A stretch of 64,000 nt of DNA. Origin: JADGGM01 sp025449955. GTDB taxonomy: Bacteria > Gemmatimonadota > Gemmatimonadetes > Gemmatimonadales > Gemmatimonadaceae. Positions 27,726 to 39,615 of the stretch are shown here, one piece after another (position 1 is the stretch's first letter; the number at the start of each line of letters is the position of its first letter). The stretch is from contig DATBNO010000042.1 of assembly GCA_036554285.1 (NCBI GenBank), positions 14,738 through 78,737 on the forward strand. Reading direction: 5' to 3'. The translations under genes were made by a program, and so were the position numbers. The notes beneath the pieces were generated by a model. It was not told the origin of the DNA, searched no databases, and saw nothing but the letters and a program-made list of their open reading frames with translations.

Positions 27726-28867
27726 ATGCGCCGCAGCGCGACGGTCATCCTCCTCGGGACACTGCTCGCCGTCCTCCTCGGTGCGTACACGGTGTACTCG
27801 CGGCGGGTGGTGCGCGAGCTGAGGCGCGATGCGGGACGATACGGCGCGATGTACGCGCGAGTGTATCAAGCGCTCACCGATCCCACCGAGGAATCGGGTA
27901 ACACCGCGCTGCTCGCGCTGTCACAACAAATCAACGAGCTCGGCGTTCCGGTGGTGATCACCGACACCGCGGGCATGCCGACGGCCGCCGTCAATCTGCC
28001 GTTCTCGGCGCCGCTCACCGATCCGCGCGTGCGCGCGTACGTGGCGTCGCTCGACAGGCAGAACGCGCCGGTCGTGGAGCCGGGCATCGGCAAGGTGCAT
28101 TTCGGCGACAGCGTGCTGATCACGAGTCTGCGTTTCATTCCGCTGTTGTTGGCGTCGTTGCTCGTCCTAACGGGAGCCGCGATCGTGTACGTGGTGCGGA
28201 CGCGGAGCCGCGCCGATCGCGAGCGGGTGTGGGCGGGCATGGCGCGCGAATCCGCGCACCAGTTGGCGACGCCGCTGTCGAGTCTCAGCGGGTGGATCGA
28301 GCTGCTGCGCGATCATTCGGACGATGAGGTCTCCGCGTCGGCGGCGCGGCACATGGAAGCGGACCTCGAGCGACTCGAGCGCGTGTCGCACCGATTCGAG
28401 CGCATTGGCCGTCCGCCGCGCCGCGACAAATTGGATTTGGGCGACCTGGTGGTTCGAGTGGGCGCGTACTTCCAGGCGCGCGTGCCGACGCTCGCGCACG
28501 CGGTGACGCTGGTGGCGTCGCGCGCCAACGAGCCGATCGTGATCGAGGGCGACGAAGTGTTGCTCGAGTGGGCGATCGAGGTGTTGGTCAAGAACGGACT
28601 CGACGCGCTCGCCGGCCGCGGCGGCCGCTTGTACATGACTACCAAGCGTCTCGACCCTGACCGCGTGCGCGTGCGCGTGGCCGACGACGGACCCGGCGTG
28701 CCGCGCGAGCTGCGCACGCGCATCTTCGAGCCCGGCTACTCGACAAAGCAATCGGGGTGGGGGATTGGGTTGTCGCTCGCCAAGCGCATCGTCGAGGAGA
28801 ATCACGGCGGCCGGCTCGCGCTCGCGCCGTCGGAGAAAGGCGCGACGTTCGACATTATACTTCAGGG

Positions 28868-28871
<4 letters not shown>
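27726..28871 (+). CDS. Membrane sensor histidine kinase
   Basis: A 381-residue sensor kinase with two transmembrane helices (about 5-25 and 138-157) enclosing an extracytoplasmic sensor of about 110 residues. The H-box reads ESAHQLATPLSSLSGWIE, with Gln-Leu-Ala instead of the usual Glu-Ile-Arg after His. The ATPase domain has DDGPGVPRELRTRIFEPGYSTK and a G2 box GWGIGLSLAKRIVEENHGG. No response regulator is adjacent on this strand. The stop overlaps pcrA (ATGA). Confidence 0.92.
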
Positions 28872-31120
<2,249 letters not shown>

Positions 31121-31123
31121 TCG

Positions 31124-31435
31124 ATGGCCATCACACGCGATGATGTCGCGCACATTGCCGGGCTCGCCCGCCTGGCGATTCCCGACGATCGCCTAACTGA
31201 GCTGGTCGAGCAGTTGAACGCGATCCTGGGCCACATGGAAGTGCTGCAGCAGGTGGACACGTCGCACGTGCGCACCACGGCCCAGGAGGGCTTGGAGCAG
31301 CTGCCCATGCGTCCGGATGCGGGACCGCCCATCGCGATGCACCGGTCGCGCGAATCGTTCGCGCCGGAGATGCGCGACGGGTTCTTTCTCGTGCCGCGCC
31401 TGGCGACGCACGAAGACACGAGCGACGCGTCGTGA
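31124..31435 (+). CDS. gatC: Asp/Glu-tRNA amidotransferase subunit GatC
   Basis: GatC, 103 aa, the small belt-like subunit stabilising GatA in the GatCAB amidotransferase. The N-terminal helix pattern (DDVAHIAGLARL), LVEQLNAILGHMEVLQQVDT and a C-terminal PRLATH segment are typical. It starts the gatCAB operon 3 nt after pcrA and overlaps gatA by GTGA. Confidence 0.95.
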   Translation: MAITRDDVAHIAGLARLAIPDDRLTELVEQLNAILGHMEVLQQVDTSHVRTTAQEGLEQLPMRPDAGPPIAMHRSRESFAPEMRDGFFLVPRLATHEDTSDAS

Positions 31436-32816
31436 CGGCGGTCGAGGCGGTCACGGCGTCGTTCGCCCGCATGGAGACCGTCCGCGCAGGCGCGGACGGT
31501 CTCAATTGCGTGCTGTGGTCCGACCGCGAGCGGTCGCTCGCTCAGGCGCGCGCGGTGGACGCGCGCGCCGAGCGAGCACCGCTCGCGGGATATCCGGTGG
31601 CGGTCAAAGACAACATCGCGACGCTCGATCTCCCCACCACCTGCGGCTCGCGGATCCTCGAAGGCTACGTGAGTCCGTACGAAGCGACGGTGGTGTCGCG
31701 CCTTCGCGCCGCCGGATCCGTAGTGGTCTGCAAGACCAACTGCGATGAGTTCGCGATGGGCTCGTCCAACGAGAACAGCGCCTACGGGCCGGTGCGCAAC
31801 CCGATCGATCCGGGGCGCGTGCCGGGCGGATCGTCGGGCGGGTCGGCGGCGGCGGTGGCGGCAGGGATCGTCCGCATTGCGTTAGGCTCGGAGACCGGCG
31901 GCTCGGTGCGCGAGCCGGCGGCCTACTGCGGCGTGGTGGGCGTCAAGCCCACCTACGGCCGCGTGAGCCGGTTCGGCCTCGTGGCGTTCGCGTCGTCCCT
32001 CGACCAGGTGGGCGTGGTAGGCCGCACGGTGGACGACGCCGCGTTAGGCACGGAGGTGATTGCCGGACGCGATCCCTACGACTCGACGAGCGTCGAGCGT
32101 CCGGTGCCGCGCTATCGCGACGGGGCGGAGCAGGACCTCCGCGGCGTCACCGTGGGCCGCCCAGCCGAGTATTTCCCGGCGTCGCTCGACCCGCGCGTCA
32201 CCGCGCTGTGCGACCGCGCGCTCGATGCGCTGCGCGCGCGCGGCGCCTCCGTCCGCGACATCTCGCTGCCCCACACGGCGCTCGCGATTCCGGTCTACTA
32301 CATCATCGCGCCGGCCGAGGCGTCGTCCAACCTCGCGCGGTTCGATGGCGTGCGATACGGCCTGCGCGTGAACGGCGGCGACGGACTGCGGGCGATGTAC
32401 GAGCGCACGCGCTCGCGCGGTTTCGGTCCCGAGGTCACCCGTCGCATTCTCCTCGGCACCTACGTGCTGTCCGCCGGCTACTACGATGCCTACTACAAGA
32501 AGGCGCAGGAAGTACGCGCCTGCATCACCGATGACTTCCGGCGGGCGTTCGATGCGGGCGTCGACGTCATCTTCACGCCCACCACGCCATCGCCGGCGTT
32601 CGAGCTCGGCGCGAAATCGGATCCGTACGAGATGTACTTGAACGACATCTTCACGGCGACCGGCAACCTGGCCGGCGTGCCCGCGATCTCGGTGCCGATC
32701 GGACGTGTCGACGGCCTACCTATAGGCGGCCAACTCATCACGCGCCACTTCGACGAGGCGGGCATGTTCGCCGCCGCCTATGCGCTCGAGCGCACGTTGG
32801 GCGAGGAGGCCCACCG

Positions 32817-32820
<4 letters not shown>
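31432..32820 (+). CDS. gatA: Asp/Glu-tRNA amidotransferase subunit GatA
   Basis: Amidase-signature glutaminase subunit, 462 aa, which releases ammonia for GatB. The catalytic triad region is intact: Lys in PVAVKDNIAT, the Gly/Ser-rich GGSSGGSAAAVAAG, and GSETGGSVREPAAYCGVVG with the nucleophilic Ser. GTG 31432 overlaps gatC, the stop overlaps gatB (ATGA). Presence of gatCAB implies indirect formation of Gln- and/or Asn-tRNA. Confidence 0.97.
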
Positions 32821-34283
<1,463 letters not shown>

Positions 34284-35254
34284 ATCGGCGCACTCAATCG
34301 CTGCGCGTAGTCCAACTGCGTGTCCGGCATCCCGAAGTGGCGGCCCGCTTCTTCGGCCACGTGAAACTCCATGCGGCTCAACCGCGCCTGTCGCCGCACC
34401 TGCTTCGCCAATCGCAGCGCTTCGTCGCCCGACGGATCGAGCGCGTACGGCTCCGAGTGGTCGAGGCGGCTCAACAGGTCCATCACGTAGTCGTAGCTGC
34501 GCTCCATGTAGCGCACCACCTCGGGCGTGCCTAAATCCCACCGGCTGTTCTCGGCCGCGAGATGGAAGATGCGCTGCCACGACTCCGTGTCCGTCACGTA
34601 CACCATGCCGCGGAAAATCCGGCGATTGGTCTGCGTGCTGAAAATGGTCGGACTGAGAATGCGATCGAGATGCGCGTCCGCCGGCGTGTGATCGCGCACG
34701 ATGAGCTCGCGCGCCTGACGGGGGTAGGCGGGGCCGAGATGCGTCTCGAACCGGCTTTCCCAATAGCTGTGGCCTAACCCGGTGGTGCGCGACGCGATGA
34801 TCAGGTAGCGCGGCACGAAATAGTTGTGCGCCACCGTGTCGGCCGCCAAATGCGCGAGGTAGCCCATACCGAAGCTGCGCAGCGCTTCGTCGTTCGCACG
34901 ATCGAAGATCTCGAAGCCCACCGTCCACGAATGGCAGTGCCGCCCAACGGGCGCGTATTTCTTGGCGATGCTCGTGTCGGCGGCGATCGATCCGTAGAGA
35001 AACTCATACGGAAATTGGCGCAGCACATCGGCCACGGCCGCCGGCAGCTGTTCGATAGCGCCGAGCACCGCCTGGCCGAGGAAGACATGCGTGCCGGGCG
35101 TCCAGGCGTAGCTCGTGGCGGGCAGCAGGACGAGCCCGCACACCACCGCGAACGCGGCCGACGCGATCAGAAGCCACGCCGGCGGACGACTAACGGCGCA
35201 CCGCAGCCGCGTCCGAGCGAACACAGCAAAAGACCTCATCCGCGAATGACGAGC

Positions 35255-35686
35255 TCAGACGCCAAGGCGTTTCCGCTCGCGTCGGATGGCTCGGCGCAGA
35301 TCGCGGATTTCGCGCGTGACCGCGTCGTCGATGGTGCGGCGCGCCGTCTCGAGATACTCGGCAACCGAGTCACCGATTTCGGAGACGTGGGCGTTGTCGC
35401 GGAGGGCGTCGCCCTGGTGCGCCGCCCACTGCATGCCGCGGTCGCGCAGGCGCTTCGCCTCTTTCACGCCGCGGCGGGTGAGGCGCTCGAATCGCGCCGC
35501 GGGCCGGCGCCGCCGTGCGCGCTCACGCGCGACGAGTGCCAAGCCCGCGCCGACGGCGAGGCCTACGCCAATGGCGAGCAGCAGATCGGCCGACGGGTCA
35601 TTCTTCCCCCGGCGACGGAGCATGCCGGACTTTCGGCCGCGGCCGTGCAACACGCTCGGGATTCCGTGTTTCATTTCGATGGTCAT
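35255..35686 (-). CDS. YtxH-like small membrane protein
   Basis: A 143-residue protein with one N-terminal membrane helix (about residues 34-50, ADLLLAIGVGLAVGAGLAL) and a long basic, helical, probably coiled-coil tail. This is the general layout of YtxH-type envelope stress proteins. ATG 35686 has GAGGAG at a good distance, but this start lies 89 nt inside the next gene upstream; an internal ATG at 35623 would cut the overlap to 26 nt. Paired with a DUF948 protein, as ytxG-ytxH in Bacillus. Confidence 0.65.
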   Translation of the reverse strand: MTIEMKHGIPSVLHGRGRKSGMLRRRGKNDPSADLLLAIGVGLAVGAGLALVARERARRRRPAARFERLTRRGVKEAKRLRDRGMQWAAHQGDALRDNAHVSEIGDSVAEYLETARRTIDDAVTREIRDLRRAIRRERKRLGV

Positions 35687-36284
35687 GTTCCAGCTCCTCA
35701 TCATGGTCGCGCGCGTCACTTTCGCGACGGACGCGGCGCGTGCGGGCCGATGACGCTTCGCCTAACGCAGCGACGCCCGCTTGCACGCCGTGCAACGTGG
35801 CCGCGGTGGACACCACCGCGTGCTCGAGCTCGTTCTGGGCGATCGAGATGAGCGCGTTCAACTCGCCCACGCGCTGCTCCACGCCCTCGACACCGAGTCT
35901 GGTGCGCTCGGCCACGTATCGAACGGTGCGGCTCACCTCATCCACGTTCGCGCGCACCGTGGTCGTAATGGAATCTATATTGTCGGAAATCCTGTTGGCG
36001 CGAGTGACGATCGGCGACAGCTCGCCGGACAACTTGTCGATCAATCGGCTCGCCTTGTCCGCCGCGCGGCGCAAACTCACCACGGCCGGAATGAGGATCG
36101 CGACCAATACGATCACCGCGATCGCCATCAGTACGCTCGCCAACGCGGACACCGTGCCAAGAGGTCCCGTCGACAGAGCACCCTGCTTCGTGACGATCGT
36201 ATCGGGGAGCGTGTGTGCCCCCACGGCCTGCGCCAGCCACGTCGCCACTGCGATTGGTTCGTGCAAGCTCAATACCATGACCAT
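35598..36284 (-). CDS. DUF948 (YtxG-like) membrane protein
   Basis: A 228-residue protein with a membrane helix near residues 50-68 followed by a long amphipathic helical region (about 70-170) of the DUF948 type. The tail after residue 180 is charged and His/Arg-rich and overlaps, in another frame, the start of the YtxH-like gene. ATG 36284 is chosen at the first Met before the hydrophobic segments. A role in envelope stress is only by analogy. Confidence 0.7.
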   Translation of the reverse strand: MVMVLSLHEPIAVATWLAQAVGAHTLPDTIVTKQGALSTGPLGTVSALASVLMAIAVIVLVAILIPAVVSLRRAADKASRLIDKLSGELSPIVTRANRISDNIDSITTTVRANVDEVSRTVRYVAERTRLGVEGVEQRVGELNALISIAQNELEHAVVSTAATLHGVQAGVAALGEASSARTRRVRRESDARDHDEELEHDHRNETRNPERVARPRPKVRHAPSPGEE

Positions 36285-36352
36285 GGCTCGAATGCCGAAT
36301 GTCGTGTCTGGCAGATGCGCGCTCCGGTCGGCGCGCGGCGCCACGGACGAGG

Positions 36353-36694
36353 CTACGCGTCGAGCTCCGGGGCAAGCCCCACGACCCGCTCGATCGGCAG
36401 CGTGAACACGATTCCTGCGCCGGGCACGCTCAAGCTGCCGCAGACCTCCTGAATGAGCGTGATCGCGGCGCCCACTTTCTCTTCCTCGATGACGCTCAGG
36501 AGCATCTGGTTGCTCGGCCGCGACCGCGTCGTCAACGAGCGCAGGCCTGCGAAGATCGGGACGTCCTGGGTCAGTACGTGTCCCATCCCTTCGCTGTTCA
36601 CGACGGTCGCGCCCGTGATGCCAAGCTCGACGAACCCCGCCAGGATGTCGTCGACCTGTTCTACGTGATTGATCACGGCGACGAGAAGCTGCAT
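36353..36694 (-). CDS. PII-like small regulatory protein
   Basis: A 113-residue protein with a ferredoxin-like PII/CutA-type pattern: strand QLLVAVINHVEQVDDIL, the loop region GATVVNSEGMGHVL, and IEEEKVGAAITLIQEVCG. It lacks the tyrosine T-loop of GlnB, so uridylylation is unlikely. It is probably a nucleotide- or metal-sensing trimer with an unknown partner. A TTGACA-17-TACGCT promoter and a perfect palindrome lie upstream; it is divergent from murA. Confidence 0.72.
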   Translation of the reverse strand: MQLLVAVINHVEQVDDILAGFVELGITGATVVNSEGMGHVLTQDVPIFAGLRSLTTRSRPSNQMLLSVIEEEKVGAAITLIQEVCGSLSVPGAGIVFTLPIERVVGLAPELDA

Positions 36695-36718
36695 GGGCGA
36701 GACCGGGGTGAGTGGCGT

Positions 36719-36760
36719 AGCGTAGGGCTCGCGCGAGGGAGTGTCAAGCAGTTGCTTGAC
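36719..36760 (-). promoter_or_regulatory. Promoter and palindromic operator upstream of the PII-like gene
   Basis: On the minus strand TTGACA (36747-36742) and TACGCT (36724-36719) are 17 nt apart, with a predicted start near 36712. A perfect palindrome GTCAAGCA-GT-TGCTTGAC (36743-36760) covers the -35 box and also places a TTGACT on the plus strand facing murA. This is a good candidate for a regulator site acting in both directions. Confidence 0.55.
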
Positions 36761-36826
36761 TTCCGCGCACGGCACTGTCCATCGTTCGCGGCGCCACCGC
36801 CGGACCATGTCACTCGCACTCGTCTC

Positions 36827-38113
36827 ATGCAATTCGTCGTCGAAGGGTCTCGTCCTCTCAGCGGTACCATCCGCCCATCCGGCAACAAGAACGCCGCGCT
36901 CCCGATCATCGCGGCGGCGTTGCTCACCGAACATCCCGTCACGCTCGAGAACGTCCCGCGCATCCGCGACGTCGAGACGTTGGTGGAGCTCGTGAGCACC
37001 TTGGGCGTGAGCATCACGTGGTCCGCCCGCAATACTTTGGCCATTCAGGCGCGCGAAGTCCGTGCGACCGCGCTCGACGCGCGTCTCTCGGCGCGCATCC
37101 GGGCATCGATTCTCCTCGCCGGACCGCTCCTGGCGCGGTGCGGCGCAGTGACGCTGCCGCCTCCGGGCGGCGACGTGATCGGCCGGCGTCGCGTGGACAC
37201 GCACTTCCTGGCGTTCGAGCAGTTGGGCGCGACGTATCACGTCGATCAAACGTACGAGCTGCGATCCACCGGACTGCGTGGCGCGGACGTCTTTCTCGAC
37301 GAGCCGAGTGTGACGGCGACGGAAAACGCGTTGATGGCGGCCGTCGCCGCGCAGGGCACCACGATCCTGCGCAACGCGGCCAGCGAGCCGCACGTGCAGG
37401 ATCTGGCGCGCTTCCTCGTTGCGTTAGGCGCGAACATCGATGGCATCGGGACCAACTGCATGACCATCGATGGCGGCCGGCCGTTGGGCGGCGCCACGCA
37501 TCGCATCGGGCCGGACCACATCGAGGTGGGCTCGTTCATCGGCCTCGCCGCGGTGACCAACTCCGAGCTGCGCATCGAGCACGCGGGGGTCGAGCACTTG
37601 CGCGCCGTGCGCATGGGATTCGAGCGGTTAGGCATCCTCTGCGAGGTCGAGGGCGACACGCTGATCGTGCGCGCCAATCAACCGCGCGAGATCCGTCCCG
37701 ATCTGGGCGGACACGTGCCGAAGCTCGAGGACCAACCGTGGCCCGCGTTCCCGGCGGACCTCATGTCGATCGCCATCGTTGCCGCGACCCAATGCACCGG
37801 TCTCATCCTGATGCACGAGAAGATGTTCGAGTCGCGCATGTTCTTCGTGGACAAGCTCGTCGCGATGGGCGCGCGCATCGTGTTGTGTGATCCGCATCGG
37901 GCACTCGTGTCGGGTCCGTCGCGACTGCGGGGCGCGGTCGTCGAGTCGCCCGACATTCGCGCCGGCATGGCGATTCTGTTGGCGGCGCTCTGCGCGGACG
38001 GCACGAGCACGATCAACAACGTCGGACAGATCGAGCGCGGCTACGAGCGCATCGACGAGCGTCTGCGCGGACTCGGCGCGAAAATCTCGCGCGTGGACGA
38101 CACGAAATCGTGA
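36827..38113 (+). CDS. murA: UDP-N-acetylglucosamine 1-carboxyvinyltransferase MurA (Asp at the fosfomycin site)
   Basis: MurA, 428 aa, first committed step of peptidoglycan synthesis. The Lys-Asn site is intact (SGNKNAAL, residues 18-25). In the catalytic loop, where E. coli has GGCTIGARPVD with Cys115, this protein reads GGDVIGRRRVD; the Cys is replaced by Asp116 (codon GAC 37172-37174). Known Cys-to-Asp enzymes (for example in Mycobacterium) remain active but resist fosfomycin. ATG 36827 matches the conserved N terminus QFVVEGSRPLSG. The stop overlaps the next gene (GTGA). Confidence 0.96.
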   Translation: MQFVVEGSRPLSGTIRPSGNKNAALPIIAAALLTEHPVTLENVPRIRDVETLVELVSTLGVSITWSARNTLAIQAREVRATALDARLSARIRASILLAGPLLARCGAVTLPPPGGDVIGRRRVDTHFLAFEQLGATYHVDQTYELRSTGLRGADVFLDEPSVTATENALMAAVAAQGTTILRNAASEPHVQDLARFLVALGANIDGIGTNCMTIDGGRPLGGATHRIGPDHIEVGSFIGLAAVTNSELRIEHAGVEHLRAVRMGFERLGILCEVEGDTLIVRANQPREIRPDLGGHVPKLEDQPWPAFPADLMSIAIVAATQCTGLILMHEKMFESRMFFVDKLVAMGARIVLCDPHRALVSGPSRLRGAVVESPDIRAGMAILLAALCADGTSTINNVGQIERGYERIDERLRGLGAKISRVDDTKS

Positions 38114-38838
38114 GTCTCGATGTGCCGCGCGAAGAGGTCGCCGACTTCGCCGCGCTCGGTGTGATCGCGTTCACCACCACCCGGCAGGCGGGCACATTCG
38201 GTACGGCGGGAACGGATCCCGTGGGCGACGTGATGGGGCGGTGGTGGTCGTTGGTGGATGGGCTGCGGGCGTACAGTCCGCGCCTCGCCACCGCGCGCCA
38301 GGTGCACGGCAACCGGGTGTTGGTGCACCGCCTAACGTGGGAGGGCTGGTTGCGCGGCGATGGCGCCGATGGCCACGTCGCGCCCGAGCGGGGCACCGCG
38401 CTCGCGATCACCGTGGCCGACTGCGTGCCCGTGTTCGTCGCGCATCCGAGCGGCGCGACGGCGCTGCTGCACGCCGGTTGGCGCGGCACGGTGGCGCGAA
38501 TCCTGGAAAGCGGCGTCGCCGAGCTCGTGCGCGGTGGGCTCGATGCGCGCGACCTGCACGTCCACTTGGGTCCGTCGATTTGCGGACGCTGTTATGAAGT
38601 CGGGCCCGACGTCTACGCGCAACTCACCGGCCGGAGTATGACGGCGCCCGCGTGCGTCGACTTGCGGGCGATTCTTGGGGCACAAGCGAAATCGTTGGGC
38701 ATTAGCCATGTCTCAACTAGCGCGCTCTGCACGCGCTGCCACAACGATCGCTTCTTCTCACACCGCGCAGGCGACCCAGGACGCATGCTCGCCGTGATGG
38801 CGACTGAGGTCGGCGACCCGCGCCCTCACGCGCGCTGA
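38110..38838 (+). CDS. pgeF: YfiH/PgeF-family protein (laccase-domain)
   Basis: A 242-residue single-domain protein of the DUF152/YfiH family, described variously as peptidoglycan editing factor or purine nucleoside phosphorylase. The metal-site motifs are visible: VTVADCVPV, HAGWRGTVARILE, and GPSICGRCYEVGPDVY, ending with CTRCHNDRFFSHR. Coupling to murA (GTGA) supports a peptidoglycan-related role. GTG 38110 is the start. Confidence 0.9.
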   Translation: MSLDVPREEVADFAALGVIAFTTTRQAGTFGTAGTDPVGDVMGRWWSLVDGLRAYSPRLATARQVHGNRVLVHRLTWEGWLRGDGADGHVAPERGTALAITVADCVPVFVAHPSGATALLHAGWRGTVARILESGVAELVRGGLDARDLHVHLGPSICGRCYEVGPDVYAQLTGRSMTAPACVDLRAILGAQAKSLGISHVSTSALCTRCHNDRFFSHRAGDPGRMLAVMATEVGDPRPHAR

Positions 38839-39014
38839 GGGAAACGCTGTCGCTTTGGGAAAGTGGAACAGGGAGGACGGCGCATTGTGCCTATGACAAT
38901 CGTCGCTCACACCCGCAGACGACTGATGCCATTCCGACCCAAAGGGGGGTAGCCCCGCTTCCCGGTTCCCCACGCGACAGCGCTTCCCGAAGCGCGCGCG
39001 AGCGCGCGCTTCCC
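38839..39014. repeat. Second GGGAAGCG-family palindromic element
   Basis: The right half (38953-39014), read on the minus strand, aligns closely with one arm of the 16408-16662 element: GGGAAGCGCGCGCT, then CGGGAAGCGCT, then GGGGAAC and GGGAAGCGG in the same order. The left part (38839-38873) is a diverged inverted copy of the second half. A local hairpin with 10-bp arms lies at 38989-39012. The element starts at the end of pgeF and ends 7 nt before the rimP promoter. Confidence 0.75.
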
Positions 39015-39021
39015 TCGATCC

Positions 39022-39050
39022 TTGACTCCACCTAACTCCAAATCTATAAT
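39022..39050 (+). promoter_or_regulatory. Consensus-like sigma70 promoter of the rimP-nusA-infB operon
   Basis: -35 TTGACT (39022-39027) and -10 TATAAT (39045-39050) with 17-nt spacing form the best promoter match in the window. The start is expected near 39057, leaving a leader of about 75 nt before rimP. Confidence 0.88.
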
Positions 39051-39086
39051 TACTTACGGTTCCCCGGCACGTGGAGCGCCGGGCGG

Positions 39087-39118
39087 AAATGTGGGGACGA
39101 CGCCCCACATTTTTTTGT
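39087..39118 (+). terminator. Intrinsic terminator/attenuator in the rimP leader
   Basis: A 10-bp stem AAATGTGGGG (39087-39096) with CCCCACATTT (39103-39112), loop ACGACG, is followed by an unbroken T run to 39117 or so. It lies between the promoter and the rimP ATG (39133), so it would cut transcription unless overridden. A second GC-rich hairpin (about 39063-39083) precedes it. This fits attenuation of the nusA operon. Confidence 0.85.
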
Positions 39119-39132
39119 TATTGTGACCTGCG

Positions 39133-39597
39133 ATGCCCGTGACTGACGCGTTGGAGCGGTTGATTTCGGCCCTGATCGAGGCGCTCGGATTCGAGCTTTT
39201 CGAGTTGCGACTCGTGGGCTCGCGGTCGCGTCCGACGGTGCAGATACGAATCGATCGGTTGGACGGCGGCAAAGTGACAGTCGACGACTGCGCGGTGGTC
39301 TCACGCGCCGTCGAAGCACGATTGGACGAGAATGGTTCGTTGGGTGATCGGTACGTGCTCGAGGTATCATCGCCGGGTCTCGAACGGCCGTTGAGAAACG
39401 CGGCCGATTGGCAGCGGTTTGTCGGGCGCAAGGCGAGTGTGTCGAGTCCCGCGCTGAACGGCCGGGAGGAGGTTGAGATCGTAGCGATTGACGGGGACCC
39501 GGGTGCCGAAGTGGTACTGGTCCGCGACGAGCGTGGTCAGGAACAGCGCGTTGCGCTGGCCGACGTGAAGGACGCGCGGCTGGCGTTTCACTGGTAA
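39133..39597 (+). CDS. rimP: Ribosome maturation factor RimP
   Basis: RimP, 154 aa, needed for 30S assembly. The N-terminal domain with FELFELRLVG and IRIDRLDGGKVTVDDCAVVSR, and the central ADDW-like stretch YVLEVSSPGLERPL are characteristic. First gene of the operon; its start lies just 15 nt after the leader terminator. No strong Shine-Dalgarno is visible. Confidence 0.95.
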   Translation: MPVTDALERLISALIEALGFELFELRLVGSRSRPTVQIRIDRLDGGKVTVDDCAVVSRAVEARLDENGSLGDRYVLEVSSPGLERPLRNAADWQRFVGRKASVSSPALNGREEVEIVAIDGDPGAEVVLVRDERGQEQRVALADVKDARLAFHW

Positions 39598-39615
39598 TTG
39601 AGAGAGGCAGTCGCG

